A DNA stretch of 64,000 nucleotides, taken from NCBI GenBank assembly GCA_003158585.1, contig PMKE01000071.1:81191-145190 (forward strand). Reading direction: 5' to 3'. Shown one piece after another: positions 8,977-18,393 of this stretch (the stretch's first letter is position 1; each line of letters opens with the position of its first letter). The notes beneath the pieces are model-generated. The model made no database searches. It saw only the letters and a list, made by a program, of their open reading frames with translations, and was not told where the DNA came from. Source of the DNA: Alphaproteobacteria bacterium (GTDB lineage Bacteria; Pseudomonadota; Alphaproteobacteria; Micropepsales; Micropepsaceae). Made by a program: the position numbers and the translations under genes.

Positions 8977-10071
8977 CTAGAAGAGATGCCCCGCCTTCTC
9001 GGCTTTGGCCTTGAGATAGGCGCGGTTGTGTTTGTTGCCGGGGATAACGAGCGGCACGCGCTCGCGCACCTCGATCCCCGCCGCCGTCAGTCCCGCCACT
9101 TTATCCGGATTGTTGGTGATGAGGCGCACCGATCTGTAGCCGAGCAGCGACAGCATCCGCGCGGCCACGTCGTAGAGCCGCTCGTCGGCTTCGAAGCCGA
9201 GCCGCTCGTTGGCTTCCAGTGTGTCGAAGCCTTGGTCCTGAAGGCGATAGGCGCGCAGCTTGTTGATCAGCCCAATGCCGCGGCCCTCCTGTGCCAGATA
9301 GAGCAGCACGCCGCCGCCCGCCTTGGAGATCGTCTCGACGGCGCAGCGCAACTGCGCCCCGCAATCGCATTTCAGCGAGCCGAGCAGGTCGCCGGTGAAG
9401 CATTCCGAATGCAGGCGCGTCAGCACCGGCTCGCCGCTCGGCGGCTGCCCGATGACGACGGCATAATTCTCCGGCGCGCCGTCGCCGGCGCGGAAGGCCA
9501 CCAGCTCCGCCTGCTCGGCGCCTTCCAGCGGCACGCGCGCCCGCGTCACGATCGAGAGCTTCGCCACCGTCTCGCCTTCGTAGGAGAGGATGTCGCCGAC
9601 CGGCACTTCGACGCCGTCGCGTAGCGCACCGCGCGTCACGACGGTCGCCGGCAACAGGCCCGCAAGCTTTGCCAGTTTCACCGAGGCGGCGAAGGCCCGC
9701 GGCAGTTTGCTGCGCACGGCTTGAAACGGACCCTTGAGCGGGGTGTCGAGGTCGGCGGTGGGATCGGCAATGGCGCGCAGTTGCTCCACGGTCTCGCCGC
9801 CGCGCAGCTTCAGGGCCACTACTTCGGCGGTGTAAAGGCGGATCTTCAAGGTGCGCGCCCGGGCGTGCGTCAGCACCAGCCAGGCATGTTCGAGTCGCGC
9901 GAGACGTTCCGCACTCAGCGTTTCCACTGCGAACATGCCGGTGACGCCCCGGTCCTTTAGACGCACCGGCCGGCCGGCCCTGAGTGCGTCCGTGCCCCTT
10001 GCCACACGGACAAGCCCGGAAGCGGGGGAATTACGGCGGGAACGGGAGGCTGGACGGGCGGAAGAGCGCAT
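8977..10071 (-). CDS. ribA: GTP cyclohydrolase II (RibA)
   Basis: RibA opens GTP in the first step of riboflavin synthesis. The C-terminal 200 residues carry the zinc cysteines in SECFTGDLLGSLKCDCGAQL, the QEGRGIGLINKLRAY loop and RLITNNPDKVAGL, all diagnostic. The N-terminal ~160 residues resemble the degenerate DHBP-synthase-like half seen in alphaproteobacterial RibA; I see no intact RibB active site. I place the start at ATG 10071 (364 aa), behind GGGAAAGG; the ORF track starts 6 codons earlier at a GTG. It is divergent from the response-regulator gene, with 79 bp between starts. Confidence 0.92.
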   Translation of the reverse strand: MRSSARPASRSRRNSPASGLVRVARGTDALRAGRPVRLKDRGVTGMFAVETLSAERLARLEHAWLVLTHARARTLKIRLYTAEVVALKLRGGETVEQLRAIADPTADLDTPLKGPFQAVRSKLPRAFAASVKLAKLAGLLPATVVTRGALRDGVEVPVGDILSYEGETVAKLSIVTRARVPLEGAEQAELVAFRAGDGAPENYAVVIGQPPSGEPVLTRLHSECFTGDLLGSLKCDCGAQLRCAVETISKAGGGVLLYLAQEGRGIGLINKLRAYRLQDQGFDTLEANERLGFEADERLYDVAARMLSLLGYRSVRLITNNPDKVAGLTAAGIEVRERVPLVIPGNKHNRAYLKAKAEKAGHLF

Positions 10072-10150
10072 GCACCTTTCCCAATACACCAGCGCCCGGA
10101 AACCGGGTAGAGTGCCGCCCCGCTTCGCAACCCCCCGGATGATATTTCAC

Positions 10151-10834
10151 ATGTCCAGCGCCAAGCGCGTCCTCTTGGTGGAAGACGATGCCATGCTGAG
10201 CGCCTCCCTGGCCGAGCAGCTCACCGAGGAGGCCTCTTATGCGGTCGTGGCGGTCGGCGATTGCGCCGCCGCACGCAGCGCCGCCGCGGACGGGCTCTAC
10301 GAATTCATAATCCTCGACGTCGGCCTGCCGGACGGCGACGGCCGCGAGCTTTGCTGGGAATTCCGCGCCAAGGGCGTCACTTGTCCTATCTTGCTGCTCA
10401 CTGCGGCGGCCGGCGACAGCGACACCATCAAGGGCCTCGATTCCGGCGCCAACGATTACGTCACCAAGCCCTTCCGCTTTGCAGTCCTCATGGCGCGCGT
10501 GCACGCCCAGCTGCGCAGCCACGACCACAGCGAAGAGGCGATGTACCGCATCGGTCCCTACACCTTCCGGCCCTCGGCCAAGCTCTTGCTCGACGAGAAG
10601 TCGCACAAGATCCGTCTGACCGAGAAGGAAACCAACATCCTCAAATACCTCTACCGCTGCGGCGAAACGGTGCCGCGCGAGACACTGCTCAACGAGGTCT
10701 GGGGCTACAATCCCGCCGTCACGACGCACACGCTGGAGACCCACATCTACCGTCTGCGCCAGAAGATCGAACAGAACCCCAGCGACGCCCGCATTCTGGT
10801 GACCGAAAGCGGCGGATACCGGCTGCTGCCGTGA
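10151..10834 (+). CDS. OmpR/PhoB-type response regulator
   Basis: This 227-aa transcription factor has an N-terminal receiver domain and a C-terminal winged helix. The receiver shows the acidic pair in LLVEDDAM, the phospho-acceptor Asp in FIILDVGLPDGDG, Thr in LLLTAA and Lys in NDYVTKPF. The DNA-binding half has IRLTEKETNILKYLYR and THTLETHIYRLRQKIE, typical of Trans_reg_C. No histidine kinase is adjacent, so it is an orphan in this window; a related regulator set is known in alphaproteobacteria, but I cannot name the partner. The start at ATG 10151 is chosen because the receiver begins immediately after it. Confidence 0.9.
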   Translation: MSSAKRVLLVEDDAMLSASLAEQLTEEASYAVVAVGDCAAARSAAADGLYEFIILDVGLPDGDGRELCWEFRAKGVTCPILLLTAAAGDSDTIKGLDSGANDYVTKPFRFAVLMARVHAQLRSHDHSEEAMYRIGPYTFRPSAKLLLDEKSHKIRLTEKETNILKYLYRCGETVPRETLLNEVWGYNPAVTTHTLETHIYRLRQKIEQNPSDARILVTESGGYRLLP

Positions 10835-11069
10835 TGCCGCGCTCGCGAATCCGCCTGCGCGACGATGCGGGTTCTCCACATCAAAGGCGAGAAACCGCGA
10901 AGTTTTTTGGTTAAGATGGGCATTAAGGCGGCGGCCCAGCCGGGATGAACTCGTTGCTAGTTTGTTTCCCTTCCGGGGACGGACCCTGGGTCTGCAAAAT
11001 CGGCTCTCTGTGCGTAACAGTGGGAGCAGCCTATCTGTTGGAGCGGACATACAGTCTGTGGAGTTACAC
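10835..11069. other. Intergenic stretch upstream of the DUF2807-like gene
   Basis: This 235-bp spacer has no gene I can support. It contains TTAAGATGGGCATTAAG near 10912-10928, two TTAA half-sites separated by 8 bp, one more than the CtrA spacing. I do not call it a CtrA box. Confidence 0.4.
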
Positions 11070-12035
11070 ATGCGCATCCAATCTCTTCTGATCGGCGCGG
11101 CAATCGCCGCCATCGTTATTTTGCCCGCCCATGCCGGCGAGGGATGGGTGACCGGCCAATGGCAGACCTACAACACCAAGAGGCTCGACCTCGAAAACGT
11201 CGTGGCGACGGTCAAGGTCGACGTGAAGGATTCCGGCCCGATGGCGGTTCAGGTCAGCGGGCTGCGCGATCGGGTGAACGGCGTCAAGGTTTATCCCGAC
11301 GGTGGCAAACTCAAGATCGAATGCCAGGAAGTCGGCACGGTTTGGGATTGGCGGCACTGGTTCGACTTCTCGCAGGGCAACCTCAACAAGCCTAGCCAGC
11401 TCCTGATCCATGTGGTCGTGCCGCGCGGCAGCCCCGTGGACGTGGAAGCGATGGCGGGCAATGTCACCATCGGCGACACAATGGGTCCTCTGAAGTTCGA
11501 GGTGATGGGCTATTCGGAATCGACGGTCGGCAACGTCAGCGAAGCGAGCCTTGAAATGTCGGGCTCCGGCAAGCTGAAGGTCGGCAACGTCTCGGGCACC
11601 GTCCATGCCGAAACCGCCGGCAGCGGCGACATCCGGATCGGAAACGTCGACAAGCTGAACGCCGAAGTCGACGGTTCGGGCTCGATTTCAGCAGGGCGTG
11701 TCGGCGGCCCCGTGAAGGCCGATATTGGCGGATCGGGCTCCGTGTCAGTCGCAAACGTTGCCGGCCCCTTGGCCGTGAACATCGGCGGGTCCGGTGAATT
11801 CTCGGCAGGGGAGATAAACGGCTCGGCAGACGTGAACATCGGCGGGTCGGGGTCCGTCAGCATTGGGAGCGGAGAAGTGAATCCGCTGCACGTCAACATC
11901 GCGGGCTCGGGCGACGTGACGATCGGCGGGACCGTGGTAGATCCAAGGATCAACACCTTCGGTTCGGGCACTGTGAAGGCCAAGGCCTGTCGCGGTTCGT
12001 CCTGCAACGATCACGACCTCAAGATAGGCGGCTGA
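11070..12035 (+). CDS. Secreted DUF2807-like (GIN-domain) beta-helix protein
   Basis: The 321-aa product has a Sec signal (MRIQSLLIGAAIAAIVILPAHAG). The rest is built of short strand repeats: many copies of a GSGSV/GNV-type unit such as EVDGSGSISAGRVGGP and NIGGSGSVSIGSGEV, each about 17-18 residues. This pattern fits the DUF2807 putative auto-transporter adhesin head (GIN) fold, a right-handed beta-helix. It ends in a small Cys-containing tail (ACRGSSC). The ORF track start at 10962 is earlier, but only ATG 11070 gives a signal peptide. Function in the envelope or periplasm is unknown. Confidence 0.75.
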   Translation: MRIQSLLIGAAIAAIVILPAHAGEGWVTGQWQTYNTKRLDLENVVATVKVDVKDSGPMAVQVSGLRDRVNGVKVYPDGGKLKIECQEVGTVWDWRHWFDFSQGNLNKPSQLLIHVVVPRGSPVDVEAMAGNVTIGDTMGPLKFEVMGYSESTVGNVSEASLEMSGSGKLKVGNVSGTVHAETAGSGDIRIGNVDKLNAEVDGSGSISAGRVGGPVKADIGGSGSVSVANVAGPLAVNIGGSGEFSAGEINGSADVNIGGSGSVSIGSGEVNPLHVNIAGSGDVTIGGTVVDPRINTFGSGTVKAKACRGSSCNDHDLKIGG

Positions 12036-12124
12036 ACGGCGTTTGCAGTCTTTGTTTTGCCGCAACGCTTTAGCGGAAAACCGCGCACACTTTTCCGCGC
12101 GTTGCTTCAAATGTTTAACGGCTG

Positions 12125-12164
12125 TTAACCCTTGGAAGCCAGACTGGCGGTTTCCAAGGGTTAA
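12125..12164 (+). promoter_or_regulatory. 40-bp hairpin covering the ribosome-binding region of the class A PBP gene
   Basis: The left arm TTAACCCTTGGAAGCC and the right arm GGTTTCCAAGGGTTAA pair at 15 of 16 positions around an 8-nt loop. The right arm ends 3 nt before the ATG at 12168 and includes the purine-rich stretch that would serve as Shine-Dalgarno. As RNA it could block initiation; as DNA it could be a dyad operator. There is no T-run, so a simple terminator for the upstream gene is less likely. Confidence 0.6.
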
Positions 12165-12167
12165 GGC

Positions 12168-14093
12168 ATGGCGCGGCAGCAATCAGAACTCGACCGGCGC
12201 GTTTCCGCAATCGCCGACGGAGGGCGTGCTTCCCGCCCCCGCCGCAAGCGGGTCTGGCCCTATGTCTTCGTCCTGGTGGGCGCCTGGGCGGTCATCTTCG
12301 GCGGCATCTTCTTTTCGCGCTTTCTCTCCGCCCTGCCCGACGTGGGCACGCTCTTGACCAACGGGCCGTCGCACGACATCACCATCCTCGACGACCGCGG
12401 GCGGCTGATCGCGCGTCACGGCCTGACCCAGGGCGTGATGATCGACGTCTCCCAGTTGCCGCCCTATGTCCCCGACGCCTTCATCGCCATCGAGGACCGG
12501 CGTTTCCGCTCCCATTTCGGTCTCGATCCGGTGGGGCTGATACGCGCGGCCTACGAGAACATGATGGCGGGCCATGTGGTACAGGGCGGCTCGACGCTGA
12601 CCCAGCAGCTTGCAAAGAACCTGTTCCTCGAGCCCAACCGTACCTTCGACCGCAAGCTTCAGGAGGCGATGCTCGCGGTCTATCTCGAGTATCGCTACTC
12701 GAAGGACCAGATCCTCACGCTCTATCTCAACCGCATCTATTTCGGCGCCGGGGTCTACGGCATCGAGGCCGCCGCCGAGCGCTTCTTCGGCAAGCACGCC
12801 ACCGACTTGAGCCTGCCGGAAGCCGCCATGCTCGCCGGCAGCGTCAAGGCGCCCGCCAAGTACAATCCGCTCGCCGATCCCGACGCCGGCCAGGCGCGCG
12901 CCCAGATCGTTCTGCGCATGATGGAGGAGGCGCATTTCATCGACGAGACGACGCGTCAGGAAGCGGAAACGACGCGCGCGCGCATCGTGCGCGGCACGGC
13001 GACGCCGGGGTCGGGCTATTTCGCGGACTGGGTGATGAGCCTGATCCCGGGCTACATCGGCGATGCAGGACAGGCGCTCGTCGTCGAAACCACTTTCGAT
13101 CTCGACGCGCAAGCCGAGGCCGAACGCGCCGTCGCCGCCGGTCTTGAGGAAGAAGGACTGAAGCTGAACGCCAGCCAGGCCGCGCTCGTCGCCATGACGC
13201 CCGACGGGGCGGTACGCGCGATGGTCGGCGGCGCCTCCTATGCGCAGAGCCCCTACAACCGCGCCACGGATGCAGAGCGCCAGCCCGGTTCGGCGTTCAA
13301 GCCGTTCGTCTATCTCACCGCCTTGGAGCAGGGCCGCAAGCCCACGGATTTGATGAACGACGGGCCGGTCGATATCCGCGGCTGGAAGCCGGAGGACTAC
13401 GAAGGCAAGTACCAGGGCGAAGTGACTTTGCAGAGGGCCTTCGCGATCTCCTCCAATTCGGTGGCGGTGCAGCTCACCGCCCAGGTCGGACCGAGGGCCG
13501 TGGCGAGGACGGCCAGGCGCCTCGGCATCGAAACGCCGCTGCAGGCCGTCTCCTCGCTCGCCCTCGGCACCAGCGTGGTGACGCCGCTCGAACTCACCGC
13601 GGCCTACGCGCCTTTCGCCAACGGCGGCGAGGGGGTGACGGCGTTCGGTATCGTCAGCATCAAGACCCAGAGCGGCAAGCTGCTGTGGCAGCGCAAGAGT
13701 TCGGGGCTGGGCCGGGTGATCTCGCCCGGGAACCTTGCGGCGATGATCGGCATGATGAGCGACGTGATGAGCTACGGCACCGGCAAGGCGGCGCGCCTCG
13801 ACGAACGCCCCTCCGCCGGCAAGACCGGCACGACGCAGGATTTCCGCGACGCCTGGTTCGTGGGCTATACGGCCGATCTGGTCTGCGGCGTGTGGATCGG
13901 CAACGACGACAACATGCCGATGAACCACGCCACGGGCGGCACCCTGCCGGCGCGCATCTTCAAACACTTCATGGAGGATGCCGAGCAGGGATTGCCGGTG
14001 CGTCCGCTGGCGGGCCAGCCCAGCGCGGAACAGCCGCCGGCGGCCGAGCCCGACGCCTTCAAGCAATTCCTGAACAGCTTGTTCGGCACATAG
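12168..14093 (+). CDS. Class A penicillin-binding protein (PBP1A/1C family), bifunctional glycosyltransferase-transpeptidase
   Basis: The enzyme polymerises and cross-links peptidoglycan at the inner membrane. It is 641 aa. One N-terminal TM anchor ([17 protein letters not shown]) precedes the GT51 domain, with catalytic Glu in [12 protein letters not shown] and [16 protein letters not shown]. The transpeptidase domain has the nucleophile in [10 protein letters not shown] (SxxK), SSN in [10 protein letters not shown] and KTGTT in [14 protein letters not shown]. The C-terminus is short and Pro/Glu-rich. An unusual hairpin precedes its start codon. Copy A1 of the REP-like repeat begins 2 bp after its stop codon. 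Confidence 0.93.
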   Translation: MARQQSELDRRVSAIADGGRASRPRRKRVWPYVFVLVGAWAVIFGGIFFSRFLSALPDVGTLLTNGPSHDITILDDRGRLIARHGLTQGVMIDVSQLPPYVPDAFIAIEDRRFRSHFGLDPVGLIRAAYENMMAGHVVQGGSTLTQQLAKNLFLEPNRTFDRKLQEAMLAVYLEYRYSKDQILTLYLNRIYFGAGVYGIEAAAERFFGKHATDLSLPEAAMLAGSVKAPAKYNPLADPDAGQARAQIVLRMMEEAHFIDETTRQEAETTRARIVRGTATPGSGYFADWVMSLIPGYIGDAGQALVVETTFDLDAQAEAERAVAAGLEEEGLKLNASQAALVAMTPDGAVRAMVGGASYAQSPYNRATDAERQPGSAFKPFVYLTALEQGRKPTDLMNDGPVDIRGWKPEDYEGKYQGEVTLQRAFAISSNSVAVQLTAQVGPRAVARTARRLGIETPLQAVSSLALGTSVVTPLELTAAYAPFANGGEGVTAFGIVSIKTQSGKLLWQRKSSGLGRVISPGNLAAMIGMMSDVMSYGTGKAARLDERPSAGKTGTTQDFRDAWFVGYTADLVCGVWIGNDDNMPMNHATGGTLPARIFKHFMEDAEQGLPVRPLAGQPSAEQPPAAEPDAFKQFLNSLFGT

Positions 14094-14094
14094 A

Positions 14095-14156
14095 GCGCAA
14101 TCCGGAAAAGTGCGGTCCATAGCGACAGCGTATGGACGTTTTCCGACAGATTGCGC
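14095..14156. repeat. REP-like palindrome family A, copy 1
   Basis: Starts with GCGCAATCCGGAAAA and ends with TTTTCCGACAGATTGCGC, which are inverted copies. The middle holds AGCGACAGCGTAT, a variant shared with copy 2. It lies between the convergent PBP and YgjP-type genes. Confidence 0.85.
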
Positions 14157-14171
14157 GAAATCAAAGAACCT

Positions 14172-14945
14172 TCAGCGCGCCGCGTAACGGTGTAGCGCAG
14201 CGCCGTGCTGGCCGAGCCAGGTCTGCGGGCGTTTGACGTCGCCGACCAGCAGGAGCACCAGCCGCCAGAATGCCGCCCCGTGATTCATCTCTTTGAGATG
14301 CGCCACTTCGTGCGCCACGACGTAGTCGGCGACGAAAGGCGGGGCGAGGATCAGCCGCCAGGAGAACGACAGCGAGCGGGTCGAGGAACACGAACCCCAG
14401 CGGCTGGCGGTATCGCGCACGGTGACGCGGCGCGGGCGCGCGCCGATTCGTGCGGCGAATTCGAAGGCGCGCGCTTCCAGCTCCTGGCGTGCCTGCCGCT
14501 TCAGAAAATCGAGCAGACGGCGCGGCACGTGCTCGGCGCGCCCGCCGACGCGGATCACCGCGCCGTCGACGGCGACGGGGCCTTTCTCCGCGCGCGCGAT
14601 CAGACGATCCTCGCCGCGGAAGGGGATGCGGGCGCCGGGCGAAAGCACGACGCGGCTCGGCACGCGCGCCAGCTGGCGCGCGATCCAGTCCGTCTGGCCG
14701 CGGGCGAATTCGAGAGCGCGGTCGAGCGCCCGTTTCGACGGCGCGACGACCAGGACTTCGCCGCTCATGGGATGCACCTTGACGATCAGGCGGCGCGCCC
14801 TCGGATTGAGCCTGACGCTCATTTCCACGTCGCGGCCGTCGATCTTGAGCAGCTCGCGATGCACGATACGCTTGCGGGTTATTTTACGCATGGACTGCCG
14901 GAACGCTTTCGATCGATTGATCGCACGGTACGCGAACGAGAGCAT
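14172..14945 (-). CDS. YgjP-type (DUF45) zinc metalloprotease-like protein
   Basis: The 257-aa protein has the zinc signature HEVAHLKEMNH (HExxH-like plus a third His) and the preceding WGSCSSTRSLSFSWRLILAP, which are the core of the YgjP/DUF45 family of M48-related metallopeptidases. The N-terminal half carries an arginine-rich strand region (MSVRLNPRARRLIVKVHP) also typical. The first ATG (14945) gives a basic leader; MRKITRKRI at 14891 or MSVRLN further in are possible alternative starts. The cellular substrate of this family is not settled. It is convergent with the PBP gene, with repeat A1 between them. Confidence 0.82.
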   Translation of the reverse strand: MLSFAYRAINRSKAFRQSMRKITRKRIVHRELLKIDGRDVEMSVRLNPRARRLIVKVHPMSGEVLVVAPSKRALDRALEFARGQTDWIARQLARVPSRVVLSPGARIPFRGEDRLIARAEKGPVAVDGAVIRVGGRAEHVPRRLLDFLKRQARQELEARAFEFAARIGARPRRVTVRDTASRWGSCSSTRSLSFSWRLILAPPFVADYVVAHEVAHLKEMNHGAAFWRLVLLLVGDVKRPQTWLGQHGAALHRYAAR

Positions 14946-15096
14946 ACACGATGGCAGGCGCCCCGGTGCGTCATTTCGGCGTTCTTTCTATGCCGGAACG
15001 TAAGTCGCTCAAAGTGAAATCGCCGCATTTGCATGTTGACTTTGTCGGCGCGCCGGGCATTCGATTCAACTGCCGTTTCAGGATGAGACACGCGTC

Positions 15097-15597
15097 ATGA
15101 GCGAAGACAAGGTCGCAGCACTTGCAGGAATGTATGCGTTGGCGATGATCCTCGGCGCGCTGGGATTTCAGTACATCGGCGGCGTGTTGCCTTGCGAAAT
15201 GTGCCATTGGCAGCGCTGGCCGCACGATGCGGCGATCGTCACGGGTCTCGGCGGCGCCGTTCTCTATTACGCAAAAGTCATCGACATTAAGGTCTTGAAG
15301 GCTCTGGCCTGGCTGACTCTTCTCCTGATCGCAAGCTCGGGAGCGATCGGCGCCTATCAGGCGGGCGTGGAATGGAAGCTCGTGCCGGGACCGGCAAGCT
15401 GCACGGGCGAGCGCTTCGTCCTCGGCGGCAGTCTCGACCTCAACGCGCCGGGTGTGCGCTGCGACGTGGCCGGATGGCGGCTCTTCGGGATTTCGCTGGC
15501 GGGCTACAACGCGTTGTGCTCGTTCGGTACCGCGATCCTGGGCGCGCTGCTGCTCGCCCGCAAGATCGTCGTGCCGCTGAAATGGGCGAGAGGATGA
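15097..15597 (+). CDS. dsbB: Disulfide bond formation protein DsbB-like
   Basis: This inner-membrane protein reoxidises DsbA with quinone. The 166-aa product has four predicted TM helices. The first redox pair is in LPCEMCHWQRWPH, a CxxC that matches the family's C-x-x-C-x-x-Q-R. The second pair is Cys in GPASCTGERF and GVRCDVAGW in the large second periplasmic loop. The gene overlaps coq7 by 4 bp (ATGA), so both are probably co-translated. Confidence 0.92.
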   Translation: MSEDKVAALAGMYALAMILGALGFQYIGGVLPCEMCHWQRWPHDAAIVTGLGGAVLYYAKVIDIKVLKALAWLTLLLIASSGAIGAYQAGVEWKLVPGPASCTGERFVLGGSLDLNAPGVRCDVAGWRLFGISLAGYNALCSFGTAILGALLLARKIVVPLKWARG

Positions 15598-16157
15598 CGG
15601 CTGGTAAGCGCCATCCCCGTCCCGCGCCGCCCGGCGTCGGCGCGAACGAGGACATCGCCGCCATGATCCGCGTCGATCACGCGGGCGAATACGGCGCAGT
15701 GTGCATCTACGAGGGCCAGCTTGCGGTGTTCGGTTCCGCGAAGACCAAGGCCGCCGAAGCGATCCGCCACATGGCGAAGCAGGAAGAAGCGCATCTGAAA
15801 GCCTTCGATACACTTATCAGCGAACGGGGTGTGCGGCCCACCGCGCTCAAACCCGTCTGGCGGATCGCCGGTTATGCGCTGGGCGCCGCCACCGCGCTCT
15901 TGGGCGAAAAGGCGGCAATGGCCTGTACCGAGGCGGTGGAGGATGTCATCGACCGGCACTATGCCGCTCAGGTCGAACGCCTGGGCGAGCGCGATCCGGA
16001 ATTGAAGAAGACGGTCGAAGCATTCCGTGCCGACGAGATCGCCCATCGCGACACCGCCACGGCGCACGGCGCGGCGGGAGCGCCCGCCTATCGCCTGCTC
16101 ACCGGCGCCATCAAAACCGGCTGCCGCGTGGCCATCGCACTTTCGACAAGAATCTGA
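15594..16157 (+). CDS. coq7: 3-demethoxyubiquinol 3-hydroxylase Coq7
   Basis: This is a di-iron hydroxylase of ubiquinone synthesis. From ATG 15594 it is 187 aa, the usual bacterial size. The ferritin-like iron ligands are visible as repeated Glu and ExxH: GEYGAVCIYEGQ, KQEEAHLKAF, EAVEDVIDRHY and RADEIAHRDTA. The N-terminal MIRVDHAGEYGA is a strong family mark. The track ORF (from 15372) is extended into the dsbB gene in another frame. Coupling with dsbB is notable since DsbB uses quinone as electron acceptor. It abuts the convergent HNH gene with no spacer. Confidence 0.95.
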   Translation: MTAGKRHPRPAPPGVGANEDIAAMIRVDHAGEYGAVCIYEGQLAVFGSAKTKAAEAIRHMAKQEEAHLKAFDTLISERGVRPTALKPVWRIAGYALGAATALLGEKAAMACTEAVEDVIDRHYAAQVERLGERDPELKKTVEAFRADEIAHRDTATAHGAAGAPAYRLLTGAIKTGCRVAIALSTRI

Positions 16158-16715
16158 TCAGGGTTCCAGCTCGCTATCCCAATAGAGATAGTCCGCCCAG
16201 CTGTCGTGCAGATAGTTCGGCGGGAACAGGCGGCCGTTGTTGCGCAGCTGGTTGATCGTGGGCCTGTGCGGGCGCTGGCGCGGGTGCATCCCGGTCTGGG
16301 CCGCCAGCCGTCCGCCTTTGAGAAGATTGCAGGGCGCGCAGGCCGTCACCACGTTGTCCCAGGTGGTGTGCCCGCCGCGGGAGCGCGGGATGACATGGTC
16401 GAAGGTCAGGTCCTCGTCCGAGCCGCAATACTGGCACTCGAAACGGTCGCGCAGGAAGACGTTGAATCGCGTGAAGGCGGGATTGCGCGCCGGCCTGATG
16501 TAGGTCTTGAGCGAGACGACGGAGGGCAGATGCATCTCGAAAGAGGGCGAGTGCACCTTTCGGTCGTATTGCTCGAGGATGTTCACCCGTTCGAGGAACA
16601 CGGCCTTGATCGCATCCTGCCAGGACCACAGCGACAACGGGAAGTAACTCAACGGTCGGAAATCCGCGTTGAGCACCAAGGCCGGGCAGTTCTCCGGACT
16701 GCGCGCGGCTAACAC
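16158..16715 (-). CDS. HNH endonuclease family protein
   Basis: The 185-aa protein contains a complete HNH motif: FECQYCG, LTFDHVIPRSRGG, WDNVVTACAPCNLLKGG. Two CxxC pairs hold a structural zinc and DH-N-C form the beta-beta-alpha metal site. The N-terminal half (LVLNADFRPLSYFPLSLWSW) is the typical lead-in of a widespread chromosomal HNH family conserved in alphaproteobacteria. Its role is not established; it does not resemble a toxin or restriction enzyme by context. The start is GTG at 16715, preceded by an AAAGGGGA-like site. Confidence 0.9.
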   Translation of the reverse strand: MLAARSPENCPALVLNADFRPLSYFPLSLWSWQDAIKAVFLERVNILEQYDRKVHSPSFEMHLPSVVSLKTYIRPARNPAFTRFNVFLRDRFECQYCGSDEDLTFDHVIPRSRGGHTTWDNVVTACAPCNLLKGGRLAAQTGMHPRQRPHRPTINQLRNNGRLFPPNYLHDSWADYLYWDSELEP

Positions 16716-16834
16716 GTCACATCCCCTTTGAAGACCTTGCCTCCTCTGGTTCTGCCGTCAGTTTACGAACAACGCTCCGCAAAGCCAAGACAGCCGGAAA
16801 TTTACGCGATTCGGTGTGACGGATTGGAGACGGG

Positions 16835-17494
16835 TCAGCGTAAAGGACAACTTGCCTCGCCGCTTACCTTTAACTGTCCCGCGAAGGCCATCGCGAGAAA
16901 GCGGCCCACCAGCTCCATTTCGGTGTCGTCGATGCCGTGGCCGAGCCCTGCCGACAGATGCCATTGCACCCGCACGCCATAGGCGCCGAGTGCCCCAGCG
17001 GTGAGGAAAAGCGCTTCGGCGGGGATCAGAGGGTCCGCCTCGCCGTGAGCCAGGAACACGGGCGGTTTCTCGCCGCTTGCGGGCGGGCCGGTCAGCATTC
17101 CCGAAAAGCCGACGATGGCTGCGGGCCTGAGCGTGCCCAGTCCCACATGCAGCGCCATCATGGTGCCCTGGCTGAAGCCAACGAGCGCCAGACGATCCGG
17201 CGTCAGCGACAGTCGGCGCAATTCCTCCTCGATGAAAGCGGTAAGCCCCGGCGCTGCCTTGAGTACGCCCTCGTGCATCAGGCGCGGATCGAGTTGCGTA
17301 ATGGCGAACCACTGGTATCCGGCGCCCTGGCAGCGTTCGGGCGCGTCGGGCGCCGCGAAGGCGGCCTCGGGCAGGAGGCGCTGCAACATGGGCGCCAGTC
17401 CGATGAGGTCCTTGCCGTCCGCGCCGTAGCCGTGACACAGCACCACCAGCTGTGTGGCTTTTCCCGTGCCCGGTTCCAAACGCGCGACCGCCAT
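16835..17494 (-). CDS. Phospholipase/carboxylesterase family serine hydrolase
   Basis: A cytoplasmic alpha/beta hydrolase of 219 aa. The oxyanion region is VVLCHGYGADGKDL, the nucleophile is in VGFSQGTMMAL, the acid in FLAHGEADPLIP and the His in SAGLGHGIDD. This set and length match the abhydrolase_2 (carboxylesterase/thioesterase) family, such as YpfH-like enzymes. The substrate is unknown. It is divergent from gluQ with 58 bp between starts. Confidence 0.88.
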   Translation of the reverse strand: MAVARLEPGTGKATQLVVLCHGYGADGKDLIGLAPMLQRLLPEAAFAAPDAPERCQGAGYQWFAITQLDPRLMHEGVLKAAPGLTAFIEEELRRLSLTPDRLALVGFSQGTMMALHVGLGTLRPAAIVGFSGMLTGPPASGEKPPVFLAHGEADPLIPAEALFLTAGALGAYGVRVQWHLSAGLGHGIDDTEMELVGRFLAMAFAGQLKVSGEASCPLR

Positions 17495-17552
17495 CTTGTC
17501 CCACCATCGTCTTCGGCGGCATGATTGTCATGGCCGAACGCCCAAGTCCAAC

Positions 17553-18392
17553 ATGAACGTCACCCGTTTTGCGCCGAGTCCGACCGGCCTCTTGCATCTG
17601 GGCCATGCCTTTGCCGCGCTAGCGGCCGCAGAGGCGGGCGACCGCTTCCTGCTGCGCATCGAAGATATCGATCGGGCGCGCGCGCGTGCGGAATACGAGA
17701 CGGCGATCTATGAGGACCTCGCCTGGCTCGGTCTCGACTGGGAGAAGCCGGTGCTGCGCCAGTCGGAGCGGATGGAGGCTTATGGCGAAGCGCTCGCCTT
17801 TCTCGGTAGCCGGGGTCTGCTCTATCCCTGCTTCTGCACCCGCCGGGAGATCGCCGACGAGATCACCCGCTCTGCAGAGGCTCCTCATGGTCCGGACGGA
17901 CCCCTCTATCCCGGCACATGCCGCGGCTTGAGCGAGACGGAACGCGCGGAGCGTTTCCTCGGCGGTATTTCCTTTGCGCTGCGGCTCGACGCGGCGAAGG
18001 CGGCGGCGATGACGGGCCAGCTCTTCTTCGAGGAACAAGGAACGGGCCCCCACGGCGAGCATGGACGTATCGCGGTCGATCCGCTCGCTTTCGGCGACGT
18101 GGTGCTGGCGCGCAAGGAGACGCCTACCTCCTATCACCTCGCGGTGGTGGTGGACGACGCTTATCAGGGCGTGACGCTGGTCACCCGCGGCAACGATCTG
18201 TTCGCGGCGGCGCATATCCAGCGCCTGTTGCAAGCGCTGCTCGAACTGCCGGCGCCCGCCTATGCCCATCACCGCCTGATCCTCGACGATGCGGGCCGCA
18301 AATTCTCCAAGCGTGATCGCGCGGTCACGCTGCGCTCGCTGCGCGAAACCGGCGCCACGCCGGAAGACGTGCGCAGACGCGTCGGGTTTTAG
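17553..18392 (+). CDS. gluQ: Glutamyl-queuosine tRNA(Asp) synthetase
   Basis: GluQ-RS attaches glutamate to queuosine in the anticodon of tRNA-Asp. It is a GluRS catalytic core lacking the anticodon-binding domain; 279 aa fits. The HIGH motif is in FAPSPTGLLHLGHAFAA, the KMSKS counterpart is KFSKRDRAVTL, and the zinc ligands are CFCTR and YPGTCRG. I start at ATG 17553 because it begins directly with NVTRFAPSPTG; the track start at 17454 is unlikely. Repeat A2 begins right after the stop. Confidence 0.93.
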   Translation: MNVTRFAPSPTGLLHLGHAFAALAAAEAGDRFLLRIEDIDRARARAEYETAIYEDLAWLGLDWEKPVLRQSERMEAYGEALAFLGSRGLLYPCFCTRREIADEITRSAEAPHGPDGPLYPGTCRGLSETERAERFLGGISFALRLDAAKAAAMTGQLFFEEQGTGPHGEHGRIAVDPLAFGDVVLARKETPTSYHLAVVVDDAYQGVTLVTRGNDLFAAAHIQRLLQALLELPAPAYAHHRLILDDAGRKFSKRDRAVTLRSLRETGATPEDVRRRVGF

Positions 18393-18393
18393 A

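Noticed and set aside
10912-10928. TTAA-N8-TTAA upstream of the DUF2807-like gene
   Set aside because: Spacing is 8 rather than 7, so it is not called a CtrA box.
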